From: UBA2336 sp965227265
GTDB taxonomy: Bacteria; Bacteroidota; Bacteroidia; Cytophagales; Cyclobacteriaceae
Assembly: GCA_965227265.1 (NCBI GenBank)
Contig: OZ245738.1
Location: 2,232,001 to 2,296,000, forward strand
DNA: 64,000 nt
Direction of reading: 5' to 3'
The notes below the pieces were generated by a model. It was not told where the DNA came from, made no database searches, and saw only the letters and a list, made by a program, of their open reading frames with translations. The translations under genes and the position numbers were made by a program. The first letter of the stretch is position 1. Every line of letters starts with the position of its first letter. Below, piece after piece: positions 35,117 to 43,412 of this stretch.

Positions 35117-37202
35117 TCAACCTGATAAAAATTCTGCTTCCTTTTGAAATGCGTCTGCCGGGCGGTAACGATTGACTCGCTACACGGCCTTTGCCTTCAT
35201 AGAAAACTGTAAGTCCTGATTTCTCTAATAAATAAATCGCATCGCGGAACGTCATGCCGTTTACATCCGGTACAAGATTTTGTCCGATAACATTCTTTTT
35301 CCAGTTCACTGCGTTACCGCTCTTGGAAGCACGCACCCATTCTTCATCGGTGTTCGTGTGATTGGAGATACCCATATCATTGCAAAGCATAGTCAGCTCT
35401 TGCTGATTGCCTGCACGGATGACAGGGAACGCACCTTCTTCATTCAATCTTTCTTTTGACATAGCCATATGCAAATCGATGTCACGCGCGTAAATGTTAT
35501 CGGCAATTTCTTTCAATGCCGGTGCAGCCACACTGCTACCATACTGATACCAGCCGCGTGGATTCTTGATCAATACAATCGCAGTGTATTTTGGATTGTC
35601 TGCTGGAAAATATCCAACGAAAGAAGTTATGTACTTCTTGGTATACCGTCCATTCTCCAGGATCTGTGCAGTTCCGGTTTTACCGGCTATTCTATAATGA
35701 CTGTCTTTAATGTTCTTAGCAGTTCCGTCTTGGACAACACCTTCGAGCATCAGCTTTAATTTCTTCAAGGTTTTGTCGGAGCAGATGCTGCTCACCATTG
35801 TCTCAGTTTTGAATTCTTCTTCTACTTCATCTGCTTTGCTGATCTGCGTCACGAAAATCGGCTTGATCATTTTTCCGTTGTTGGCGACTGCATTGTAAAG
35901 TGCAAGTGTATGCAATGGCGTATTTTCAATTCCGTAACCATACGCCATCCACGGCAAGCTGATTCCGCTCCAGCCCTTTTCACCCGGACGTTTGAACTTC
36001 GGCATCGGCTCACCTGCGATCTGGATACCGATTGGCTTGTTTAATTTCAGATGATCAACATGATCTAAAAATTTCTGCGGACGTAATCCGAAATTCTTAT
36101 CTACCAGCTTTGCCATCGCAACATTTGATGAATGTTCAAATGCCTGGCGTACTGTAATTCTTCCAAGACCACCTTCTTCGTGATCACGAACTTTATTTTT
36201 GTAGAAAGTATATTCACCATTACCGGTATCAACACTGTCAGACAACTCAACTTCGCTGTCTTCGAGTAACGCAATCATTGTTACGAGCTTGAACGTTGAG
36301 CCTGGCTCGAATAAACCTGCTGTCGCGAAATTGAATTTTTCGTAGAAGTTGCCTTTGCCATCGCTGCTTAAGTTGGAGATCGCTTTGATGTGACCGGTTG
36401 AAACTTCCATCACCATCACCAAACCATCATCAGCATTGTGCTGACGCATTGCTTTGTGTAGCGCAGTCTCAGCAACATCCTGTAAGTTGATATCTAATGT
36501 TGTGTGAATGTCAAGTCCATCAACAGCTTTTACATTGTTAGCATCGAAGATTGGTTTCCAAACTCCGCCTGCAATTTTTTGATAGTATGCTGAGCCATCT
36601 TGTCCGCCAAGGTTATCGTTGAAGCTGTATTCAAGACCAACGCCTTTATCGTTTTCATTTACATACCCGATTGTTCTGCTGCTCAGGTTTGTGAATGGAC
36701 GGTAACGCACATCAACTTTTTCAAAGATCACACCGCCACCTAATCTGCCTTCGCGGAAGATTGGCCAGTCGGTCATGTTCTTTTTATCCTGGTAGTCGAT
36801 CTTCTTGCTGCTGAGGATTATGTATTGCTTGTCCTTACCACGCGCATCCTGCAACAAGCGCTTGTAATCGATTGCTGAACGGTCGCCAAAAAATCTTGAA
36901 AGTCTGTATGACAGTGAATCAAGACCTTCTTTCCAAACGTTGTCTTTCGGAAGGGTTGCATCGAACGCTACTTTATAGAAAGGAAGTGAGGTTGCCAATA
37001 AGCTGCCATTGTCGGAATAGATATTTCCGCGCGTAGCTTTTACGGTCATGTTCTGAAACGTTACCGCTTCACCCATTTTTGCCCACTTCTCACCTTCAAT
37101 GATCTGGATATGACCCGTCTTCACCACTACGGCAATGGCGAACAACATCACGAATATGAAGGCAACGCGAACGCGTAATAATATAGACCGCTTAATATTC
37201 AC
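35109..37202 (-). CDS. ftsI: Penicillin-binding protein, septal transpeptidase FtsI/PBP3 type, with PASTA domain
   Basis: Class B PBP that cross-links septal peptidoglycan with FtsW. 697 residues: one N-terminal membrane span (about 8-27), a dimerisation domain with RGNIYSDNGSLLA, and a transpeptidase domain with EPGSTFK (catalytic Ser, about residue 305), SSN (about 361) and KTGTAQ (about 506). A C-terminal PASTA domain (NLVPDVNGMTFRDAIYLLEK) is typical for Bacteroidota. Overlaps murE by 8 and ftsL by 11 bases. Confidence 0.96.
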   Translation of the reverse strand: MNIKRSILLRVRVAFIFVMLFAIAVVVKTGHIQIIEGEKWAKMGEAVTFQNMTVKATRGNIYSDNGSLLATSLPFYKVAFDATLPKDNVWKEGLDSLSYRLSRFFGDRSAIDYKRLLQDARGKDKQYIILSSKKIDYQDKKNMTDWPIFREGRLGGGVIFEKVDVRYRPFTNLSSRTIGYVNENDKGVGLEYSFNDNLGGQDGSAYYQKIAGGVWKPIFDANNVKAVDGLDIHTTLDINLQDVAETALHKAMRQHNADDGLVMVMEVSTGHIKAISNLSSDGKGNFYEKFNFATAGLFEPGSTFKLVTMIALLEDSEVELSDSVDTGNGEYTFYKNKVRDHEEGGLGRITVRQAFEHSSNVAMAKLVDKNFGLRPQKFLDHVDHLKLNKPIGIQIAGEPMPKFKRPGEKGWSGISLPWMAYGYGIENTPLHTLALYNAVANNGKMIKPIFVTQISKADEVEEEFKTETMVSSICSDKTLKKLKLMLEGVVQDGTAKNIKDSHYRIAGKTGTAQILENGRYTKKYITSFVGYFPADNPKYTAIVLIKNPRGWYQYGSSVAAPALKEIADNIYARDIDLHMAMSKERLNEEGAFPVIRAGNQQELTMLCNDMGISNHTNTDEEWVRASKSGNAVNWKKNVIGQNLVPDVNGMTFRDAIYLLEKSGLTVFYEGKGRVASQSLPPGRRISKGSRIFIRLNG

Positions 37203-37584
37203 CTTTCTCGACTACGATTTTGTGTGGGGGCTCAAGACTTTCTTCCAAACCAAACTGCGATACCTTACGCGCAACTTCCGATTGCTTGCTGGCATACATC
37301 AGGTCTGACTTCATGGTTGTATAATCTGCCCGCAAGTCTTCCACTTCAGCCTGAACGTGGTTGATCTTACGAACTGTTTTTTCTGCATAATGTGTGTTGC
37401 CGATATAAAAGAGACAGAGAAACATCACAAACCCGATCTTTGGTAATTGATGTGTCGGGAAACCTTCTTCGAAATAAGATTCAAGCTTCAGCTTTTTTTC
37501 CAGACCGGAGAAGACACTTGTTCCGTTACCACCTGTTTTGATGGTTGCGGTTTGTGATTCGATACGTAGTTTATTCTCTCCCAT
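37192..37584 (-). CDS. ftsL: FtsL-like cell division protein
   Basis: 130 residues: a cytoplasmic part of about 50, one membrane span (IGFVMFLCLFYIGNTHY, about 50-66), then a periplasmic coiled coil (VRKINHVQAEVEDLRADYTT and on). FtsL is poorly conserved in sequence, so the call rests on bitopic topology, size and position between rsmH and ftsI. The cytoplasmic tail is longer than in E. coli FtsL. Overlaps ftsI by 11 bases. Confidence 0.85.
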   Translation of the reverse strand: MGENKLRIESQTATIKTGGNGTSVFSGLEKKLKLESYFEEGFPTHQLPKIGFVMFLCLFYIGNTHYAEKTVRKINHVQAEVEDLRADYTTMKSDLMYASKQSEVARKVSQFGLEESLEPPHKIVVEKGEY

Positions 37585-37590
37585 TCTTCT

Positions 37591-37660
37591 TTAGTATTTA
37601 GTCGTTAGTCTTTAGTCTTTAGTAGAGTTTCGTCTCAATACTAAATACTAGGTACTAACT
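37591..37660. repeat. TAGTAGTTAG-family repeat, copy 5 (ftsL-rsmH junction)
   Basis: TAGTATTTAGT (37592-37602) and ACTAAATACTA (37640-37650) form a perfect 11-bp inverted repeat; extra TTAGTC units lie between. The right part enters the rsmH coding sequence: its stop codon (37648-37650) and the codons for its last residues, VVST, are written in repeat sequence. Confidence 0.8.
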
Positions 37661-38565
37661 ACTCTTTCCGCTACTCTCAACTTCGCGCTGCGCGCTCTAT
37701 TATTACTCTCTACTTCTTCCGCACTCGCTTCCACCGGTTTCCGGGTTACTTGTTCGAAAGGTTTTATCTCGTTTCCGTAGAAATCCTTTTCTACCTCGCC
37801 AAACACTTTACCGGTTTTGATAAAGTTCTTCACCATCCGGTCTTCCAGCGAATGGTAGCTCATCACTACCAACCTTCCGCCTTCGGCCATCACTTCGCCA
37901 CACTGGTGCAAAAAATCTTCAAGTGCTTTCATCTCTGTGTTAACTTCGATGCGTAGCGCCTGAAACACCTGGGCGAAATATTTAAACTCCTTTCCTCTCG
38001 GAGCTATGGGTTGCAATGCTGCTTTCAGATCTTCTGTACGACTGAACGGTTTCGTAACACGCTGCTGGACAATCATTTTAGCGGCTGTTTTCGCGTTTTT
38101 GATCTCTCCATACATTCCGAAGATCTTATGCAGATCGGCTTCGGAATAGGTGTTGAGCAAGTCTGCTGCGCTGGTCTTTCCGTTTTGATCCATCCGCATA
38201 TCAAGCGGACCATCAAAGCGGGTTGAAAATCCGCGCTCGGGTGAATCAATCTGGTGAGATGAGATCCCGAGGTCGGCCAGAATGCCATTGACTTGTGTTA
38301 CTCCATTCAGCTTCAAATACTTTTTGAGGTACATGAAGTTTGCCTGGCAAAATGTAAAAGAACGACTCCTTATATGTTCGGCTTGTAGTTTGGCGTCTTC
38401 ATCCTGGTCGAAAGAAATGAGCCTTCCGCCCTTTATGTTTTCAAGAATCGCTAAACTATGACCGCCTCCTCCGAACGTGACATCTACATAGATGCCTTCC
38501 GGATTTATATTCAGGGCTTCGATACATTCGGTGAGCATGACGGGCTTGTGATAGGTGGTGCCCAT
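37648..38565 (-). CDS. rsmH: 16S rRNA (cytosine1402-N4)-methyltransferase RsmH
   Basis: Methylates N4 of C1402 in the ribosomal P site, using S-adenosylmethionine. 305 residues with the family start HKPVMLTECIEALNI, the SAM loop DVTFGGGGHSLAIL (about 28-41), ILADLGISSHQID near 103 and GGRLVVMSYHSLEDRMVKNF near 230. The C-terminus ARSAKLRVAER is normal, but the last four residues and the stop come from an intergenic-type repeat. Five bases after mraZ. Confidence 0.96.
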   Translation of the reverse strand: MGTTYHKPVMLTECIEALNINPEGIYVDVTFGGGGHSLAILENIKGGRLISFDQDEDAKLQAEHIRSRSFTFCQANFMYLKKYLKLNGVTQVNGILADLGISSHQIDSPERGFSTRFDGPLDMRMDQNGKTSAADLLNTYSEADLHKIFGMYGEIKNAKTAAKMIVQQRVTKPFSRTEDLKAALQPIAPRGKEFKYFAQVFQALRIEVNTEMKALEDFLHQCGEVMAEGGRLVVMSYHSLEDRMVKNFIKTGKVFGEVEKDFYGNEIKPFEQVTRKPVEASAEEVESNNRARSAKLRVAERVVST

Positions 38566-38570
38566 GTCAG

Positions 38571-39011
38571 TTACTCATTCAAATATTTCGCTGCTAATTT
38601 TGACAACTCACTTTGGTCCTGGATTCTGTGCTTCTCGAACACCGTTGGATTCCAGACCTCGACTTTATTTCCGATGCCGACCAGCAGCGCGTCTTTTTCG
38701 ACTTGTGCGTAGGTGAGCATGTTTTTCGGGATTAAGAACCGGCCGTTGCTATCGAGCTCGACCGTAGCAATGCCCGACAAAAAATTCCGCTGTAGTGTGC
38801 GGTACTCTTCGTTGAACTCGCTGAGACCTGAAATTTTTGAGAAAACCTTTTTGAACTCTACCATGGGGTAAATGATGAGGCAAGGCTCAAAACCGCGCCT
38901 GATCACAAGCTCCGCGTCACCTTCCGGCAACTGGGCTTTGATCCGCGCAGGCAGTACTAACCTGCCTTTGGCATCGAGCTTACTTTCATATTCACTGGTA
39001 AAAAAGGTCAT
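38571..39011 (-). CDS. mraZ: Transcriptional regulator MraZ
   Basis: AbrB-like DNA-binding protein that controls the dcw operon and its own gene. 146 residues with two SpoVT/AbrB-type repeats: SKLDAKGRLVLPARIK (about 10-25) and VELDSNGRFLIPKNML (about 86-101). Three cognate MraZ boxes lie 74-100 bases upstream of the ATG, overlapping the -33 region of the promoter. This supports autoregulation of the whole cluster. Confidence 0.97.
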   Translation of the reverse strand: MTFFTSEYESKLDAKGRLVLPARIKAQLPEGDAELVIRRGFEPCLIIYPMVEFKKVFSKISGLSEFNEEYRTLQRNFLSGIATVELDSNGRFLIPKNMLTYAQVEKDALLVGIGNKVEVWNPTVFEKHRIQDQSELSKLAAKYLNE

Positions 39012-39064
39012 TGACTGTAGTGGTTGTCTATGTTATCTCTCACTTGCGTGGGAAATCCTTAAAA

Positions 39065-39111
39065 CAAACATAAGTATTTTTCATCCACTTTCAACCACTT
39101 TACACCACTTT
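39065..39111 (-). promoter_or_regulatory. dcw operon promoter with three MraZ boxes
   Basis: The minus strand carries three AAAGTGG boxes (plus-strand CCACTTT at 39085-39091, 39095-39101 and 39105-39111), spaced exactly 10 bp apart. This is the AAAGTGG-plus-3-spacer array known as the MraZ operator in other bacteria. Downstream is TATGTTTG (39065-39072), an exact -7 box. A TTG at 39092-39094, in the spacer between the first two boxes, is the -33 candidate, 19 bases away. Bound MraZ would cover the -33 element. Confidence 0.88.
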
Positions 39112-39383
39112 TTAACATTTCCAGACAAAAAATGCTTTAAACACCCCTTTTGCTCTCGCTTTGTCTTGGGTGAGCGCAATTTTTTAGACTGGAGCGCACT
39201 TGATTAGACTTTTGCTCAAATAATTAGACCGGAAATGTAAAAGTGCTTTTGGGATAAATTTGAAAGGTTTTGATTTAGAAAAACCCAGGTCTAGATGACA
39301 TTTTACCCTACATATTATAGAGTAGTGGGCTAAAGTGGCATTAAAAACAAAGGCGCACCGACAATTGACAGGATGAAACTGCG
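39112..39383. other. Gene-free stretch behind the dcw promoter
   Basis: With the promoter region this makes a 372-base gap between mraZ and the next gene. Apart from three evenly spaced TTAGAC repeats (39184-39229), nothing is recognised. A 67-codon open frame on the minus strand lacks any sign of coding. Confidence 0.5.
39184..39229. repeat. Three TTAGAC direct repeats at exact 20-bp spacing
   Basis: TTAGAC occurs at 39184, 39204 and 39224. The middle and right copies share ATTAGAC. Multiple direct repeats at about two helical turns resemble the transposase-binding sites in the ends of IS21- or Tn7-like elements, so this may be a remnant of an element end. No transposase gene is adjacent. 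Confidence 0.5.
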
Positions 39384-39800
39384 TCAATATGCCGGAACGC
39401 GATTCTCTTTTTCATATTGAACCGTACAGGAGGCTTTTGCCTTAAGAACGTTAAGAGTATCATATAAGTAGGCGTCCAGGGAAGAGACTGATTCTGAATG
39501 AAACAAAGAATCTATTTCAATAAAACCATGCGTTAGGCCAGAAAATTCAAAGCAGTCAACTTTTAAAGAGAATCCCAGAACCCGCAGTTCATTCTCATCA
39601 ATTATCTGACTGATCCTAACCTGTACACTTTCTGTCAGCACCGCATATAGCGTCATAGGCCGGGTATCATTAACTACAAAACAGATTACATAATTATCAG
39701 TGTCGGTAGAGACTTCTGTAAAAGAAATTTGATTAAGAGCCATACGGAAGTTAAAAGGCCGTGATTTAGCTGAGGTCAACTGATTTTCAAGACCCATCAT
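39384..39800 (-). CDS. Hypothetical protein, 138 residues
   Basis: Soluble, no signal peptide, mixed alpha/beta composition. Predicted strands such as NYVICFVVNDTRPMTLYAVL (about 37-56) alternate with acidic loops. Starts with tandem ATGs at 39800 and 39797. No family recognised and no operon partner. Confidence 0.5.
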   Translation of the reverse strand: MMGLENQLTSAKSRPFNFRMALNQISFTEVSTDTDNYVICFVVNDTRPMTLYAVLTESVQVRISQIIDENELRVLGFSLKVDCFEFSGLTHGFIEIDSLFHSESVSSLDAYLYDTLNVLKAKASCTVQYEKENRVPAY

Positions 39801-40060
39801 TCGTGAAACGTCAGATTTTGAGCTTGAGTTGAATGATTTCTGGCTTGAGTGTGATCATGAATTTCTCTGACATCGAATAGCGGGCAAAACCACCTGCATC
39901 TTCTTTTTAGACCACCCGGATTTACGCTTATCCTTTTCTTTCTTAGTCACACTCAAAATATAACGCTTCGCTCCTGAATATATCCGCTTTACTCCGGACT
40001 TCAAATCAACTAACCTCTTTTCGCGTTAAAGTTGCAAAGTCAACCATTAAACAAAACAAT

Positions 40061-41119
40061 ATGAAAAAAGAAAAACAGATCAAATCTAAAAGTATACCGA
40101 CAACGCTGTTGTCCATTTTATTTCTCAGCGTTACGCTATTCGCAGCAAGTTGCAGCGATGATGACGATGATGACAATGGCCCGGCACAGCAAACTGTATT
40201 AGACATTGCTGTTGCTAACGATAATTTCGATGTGCTGGCTGCTGCTGCTGCTAGAGCTGGACTTGGTAGTACATTGGACGGCAATGGCCCGTTAACTGTT
40301 TTTGCACCAACGGATGAAGCATTCAGAGTATACTTGGGTGGTGTAAGTGAAGCCGATGCAATTACTGCAGTTACTAACTTACCTGTAGATGCGGCCGCAG
40401 ACTTGCTAATGTTCCATGTTATTTCTGGCAGTGAAATTGAATCGGGAGATCTTAACGATGGAACGCAGGCGGTTACCACAGCACGCGAAGGCGCAAACAA
40501 CAAGGCATTTGTAACAAAAAATGCATCCGGAGTTACGATCAACAACGCGCTTGTAACAGATGCTGATGTGAATGCCTCCAATGGGGTAATCCATATCATC
40601 GATGCAGTATTAACACCACCAGCTGGAAATATTATTACGGTTGCTACAACAGGTGCCAACACAAATAATTTTCAACTGCTAGCTGCTGCATTGACCCAGG
40701 CCGGCTTGGTTGATGATTTACAAGGTAACGGGCCGTTTACGGTGTTTGCCCCGGATGATGATGCATTCTTAGGATTGCTCCGGACGTTAACCGGTGATGC
40801 TGAATTATCAGAAACGGAAGGTATTGCTGCAATTGGTGCTATAGATGCGGACTCGGAGCCGTTAACGTTGGCACAGTTGACAAGCGTATTGCAGTATCAC
40901 GTTGTAAATAATACTGCGGCTTATTCAATCAATCTAACTGATGGTCAGGTGATCCCTACCTTGGCGGGCGCGACCAACACGCTTACAATCGACTTGGGCG
41001 CAACGGTGATTGTTGACGGCTCAGAATCCGATCCAGCTACTGTAACGACCGCAAACGTTTCAGCTACCAATGGAGTTATTCATGTAATTGATAGAGTATT
41101 GTTGTTGCCACTTGAATAA
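40061..41119 (+). CDS. Surface lipoprotein with two fasciclin (FAS1) domains
   Basis: The leader ends in LFAASC. The Cys is followed by SDDDDDD, which fits the Bacteroidota lipoprotein export signal that directs lipoproteins to the cell surface. Two FAS1 domains follow (about 48-190 and 195-350), each with the H1 block GPLTVFAPTDEAF or GPFTVFAPDDDAF, the central YH/FH motif and the H2-like NGVIHIIDAVL or NGVIHVIDRVL. FAS1 domains mediate adhesion. A rho-independent terminator follows. Confidence 0.93.
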   Translation: MKKEKQIKSKSIPTTLLSILFLSVTLFAASCSDDDDDDNGPAQQTVLDIAVANDNFDVLAAAAARAGLGSTLDGNGPLTVFAPTDEAFRVYLGGVSEADAITAVTNLPVDAAADLLMFHVISGSEIESGDLNDGTQAVTTAREGANNKAFVTKNASGVTINNALVTDADVNASNGVIHIIDAVLTPPAGNIITVATTGANTNNFQLLAAALTQAGLVDDLQGNGPFTVFAPDDDAFLGLLRTLTGDAELSETEGIAAIGAIDADSEPLTLAQLTSVLQYHVVNNTAAYSINLTDGQVIPTLAGATNTLTIDLGATVIVDGSESDPATVTTANVSATNGVIHVIDRVLLLPLE

Positions 41120-41156
41120 ATGGCAATGTGAAGTTGGTTGAGGGGTTGTTTTGGTA

Positions 41157-41184
41157 AGTCCCGCCTGTATTGGTGGGACTTTTT
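41157..41184 (+). terminator. Rho-independent terminator after the fasciclin gene
   Basis: AGTCCCGCC (41157-41165) pairs with GGTGGGACT (41172-41180), 9 bp including one G-U, with a 6-base loop, followed by TTTT (41181-41184). It lies 38 bases after the stop codon. Confidence 0.92.
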
Positions 41185-41227
41185 ACATGTTTGAATTATG
41201 TACATTGGAAGACTTTAATCTACGATT

Positions 41228-42253
41228 GTGTTTAGTATTCGCTACCGGTACTTGATCATCCTGTTGTTAGCAGTCTACTCCTACCTGAATATTTTATTTA
41301 CGGTTGGCGACAAACTGTTTGATTTCGAGGTGAGCAAACCGGAACTTTTTATAGTACTGTTTTCGGTGGTATTTATTGTGTGGGAACTAAACCGGTTAAT
41401 CGAAACCTCGCTTGCTAAAATAGGAATTGCTTTTAGAAATAGGGTTCATCCACTCATTCTGCTTTTCTTAATAAGTATAGTGAACGTGATGATTGCAGCT
41501 ACGGTGGTGCTTGTACTACTCTACGTTGTTGAAGGCATTCAATTTCCGCTTCAACGAGAGCACATCACACTTCTACTGGCGTTTGGCTTTCGGGTTAATC
41601 TGTTTTTGAATTGCATTAATGCAATTGTGTTTTACATGAACCGCACAAAAAAAGCCCAGCTTGAAGCAGAACAATTTAAAAAGATCAGTGTCGAAGCACA
41701 GTTCGAAGCGCTGAGAAATCAGATTAACCCTCATTTCCTGTTTAATTCATTCAACGTGCTTTCTACCCTGGTGTATAAGGATCCGGATACATCCGCAAAA
41801 TTTATCGGGCAGCTTTCGCATGTCTATCGCTACCTGTTGTACAGCCAGGAAAAAAAGATTGTTCTGTTACAGGAGGAAATGGAATTTATAAAAGCGTATC
41901 TGTATTTACTGGAGATCAGGTTTGGAGAAAACTTGCGGATAGAAATTGGTCATTTTGATGATCACGACCTTTACGTCCCGCCTGCGACTCTTCAAATGCT
42001 GATCGAAAATGCGATCAAACACAATGTTGTATCGCGAAAAAACCCGCTCACGATTTCTATCCGAACGGAGTCGGGCATGCTTATCATTTCCAATAATTTG
42101 CAGCTGAAGGAGATTAAAGAGCCGTCTACTAAGGTGGGACTACAAAACATTATCAGCCGGTATTTGTTTTTAAGTACGCGGGAGGTAATTATTGAGGAAA
42201 ATGGGGATTTATTTATCGTTAAAATACCACTGCTGAGCCTGGAAGAAAAATGA
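41228..42253 (+). CDS. LytS/YehU-type sensor histidine kinase
   Basis: Membrane sensor kinase of the His_kinase (PF06580-like) family. 341 residues starting at GTG. Four membrane spans (about 7-24, 34-56, 75-100, 110-135) are followed by a coiled-coil linker, the phospho-acceptor region QINPHFLFNSFNVLSTL (about 160-176), and the ATP-binding N box MLIENAIKHN (about 257-266). No G-rich loop, as usual in this family. Overlaps the LytTR regulator gene by 4 bases, forming a two-component pair. Confidence 0.93.
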   Translation: MFSIRYRYLIILLLAVYSYLNILFTVGDKLFDFEVSKPELFIVLFSVVFIVWELNRLIETSLAKIGIAFRNRVHPLILLFLISIVNVMIAATVVLVLLYVVEGIQFPLQREHITLLLAFGFRVNLFLNCINAIVFYMNRTKKAQLEAEQFKKISVEAQFEALRNQINPHFLFNSFNVLSTLVYKDPDTSAKFIGQLSHVYRYLLYSQEKKIVLLQEEMEFIKAYLYLLEIRFGENLRIEIGHFDDHDLYVPPATLQMLIENAIKHNVVSRKNPLTISIRTESGMLIISNNLQLKEIKEPSTKVGLQNIISRYLFLSTREVIIEENGDLFIVKIPLLSLEEK

Positions 42254-43008
42254 ACGTAGTTATAGCTGAAGATGAGAGTTTGGCTGCAGAAAGGCTGGAG
42301 GAACTGATTCTTGCCTGCGACCCATCCATCCGTATTGCCGGCCGCTACGACTCTGTTCTGGATCTTGTCGGATATTTCAGAAACAATTCGGTCGACTTAT
42401 TGTTTATGGATATTCAACTTGCAGACGGAAAGGGTTTCGAAGTTTTTAACAAAGTCGAAGTCACCTCACCAGTCATCTTTACGACAGCGTATGACCAGTA
42501 TGCGTTGCAGGCATTCAAACTGCACAGCATTGATTATCTGCTTAAGCCGATTCAGCAACATGAGCTTTCTTCGGCACTAAAAAAGTTCAAAATGCTCAGG
42601 GCTTCGCAGACACTCACGGGACACCATTGGGAGGTTCTGAAAGAGCTTGCAAAAATTCCTGTTCAGTCGTACAAACAACGATTCCTGGTGAAGTCAGGCA
42701 ACAAGCTGCTATACAAACAATCATCTCAAGTCGCATGCTTCTATGCGGACGGAAAAATTGCCTACCTCGTAACCCGTGACAACCGAAAGTTTCTGGTTGA
42801 CCATACGCTTGAAGAACTGGAACACATGCTGAATCCCGATGAGTTTTTCAGGATTAGCCGGAAATGCATTCTCAACATAGAGTGTGTTGCAGAGGTTAAA
42901 GGATCGGTAAGCAGCGGTATGGAAGTAATCATTCCACAAAAAATGGAATTTACTTTATCGGTTAGTCGCGACAAGATTCTGGACTTTAAAAAATGGTTAG
43001 ATCGTTAG
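42250..43008 (+). CDS. LytTR-family response regulator
   Basis: 252 residues: receiver domain (1-120) with AEDE acidic pocket, the phosphorylation Asp in LFMDIQLADG (about 56) and the conserved Lys in DYLLKPIQ (about 99). The C-terminal LytTR DNA-binding domain (about 150-250) shows RNRKFL-type strand blocks and FFRISRKCILNIE. Cognate partner of the upstream sensor kinase. Target genes are unknown; the small membrane protein just downstream is a candidate. Confidence 0.94.
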   Translation: MNVVIAEDESLAAERLEELILACDPSIRIAGRYDSVLDLVGYFRNNSVDLLFMDIQLADGKGFEVFNKVEVTSPVIFTTAYDQYALQAFKLHSIDYLLKPIQQHELSSALKKFKMLRASQTLTGHHWEVLKELAKIPVQSYKQRFLVKSGNKLLYKQSSQVACFYADGKIAYLVTRDNRKFLVDHTLEELEHMLNPDEFFRISRKCILNIECVAEVKGSVSSGMEVIIPQKMEFTLSVSRDKILDFKKWLDR

Positions 43009-43018
43009 TGTTATTAAT

Positions 43019-43381
43019 ATGATAAAATTTAAGTTAATTATTCTCATCCTCTTTATTTCCACTGCAACGTTCGCCCAAACCGGGCAAGCGTCATCACCCG
43101 ATTCGCTGAGCATGGCCATTCTTAAACTACAGGGTGAAGTTGATCATATCAAACTCAATCTCGGCAGAGTGGAGAAACGATTTAAGACGGGCATTGTCAT
43201 TTCCACAATCGGATACTCAACTGTTATTGCTGGCGGGTTGATGTTGGGAAGAAAAAATGATGAGCTCGGGAAAGGTTTATTGATAGCGGGAGGGTTTGCC
43301 GGGGTAACCGGCACCATATTAATGGTGGATGCCTTCAAGTTTCTCGGAATTGCATCTGGAAAGAAGAAGCGACATCATTGA
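43019..43381 (+). CDS. Small exported membrane protein downstream of the LytTR pair
   Basis: 120 residues. Signal peptide (MIKFKLIILILFISTATFAQ), a short helical region (LQGEVDHIKLNLGRVEKRF), then two glycine-rich hydrophobic segments (about 61-80 and 86-107) and a basic tail (GKKKRHH). Function unknown. Eleven bases separate it from the response regulator gene, so it may be part of that operon. Confidence 0.65.
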   Translation: MIKFKLIILILFISTATFAQTGQASSPDSLSMAILKLQGEVDHIKLNLGRVEKRFKTGIVISTIGYSTVIAGGLMLGRKNDELGKGLLIAGGFAGVTGTILMVDAFKFLGIASGKKKRHH

Positions 43382-43412
43382 CAGTTTCATTGCGCCAATA
43401 AATCTTTATTTC

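Noticed and set aside
39184..39387. 67-codon minus-strand frame between mraZ and the hypothetical gene
   Set aside because: No family, unusual composition, and it overlaps the TTAGAC repeats and the next gene.
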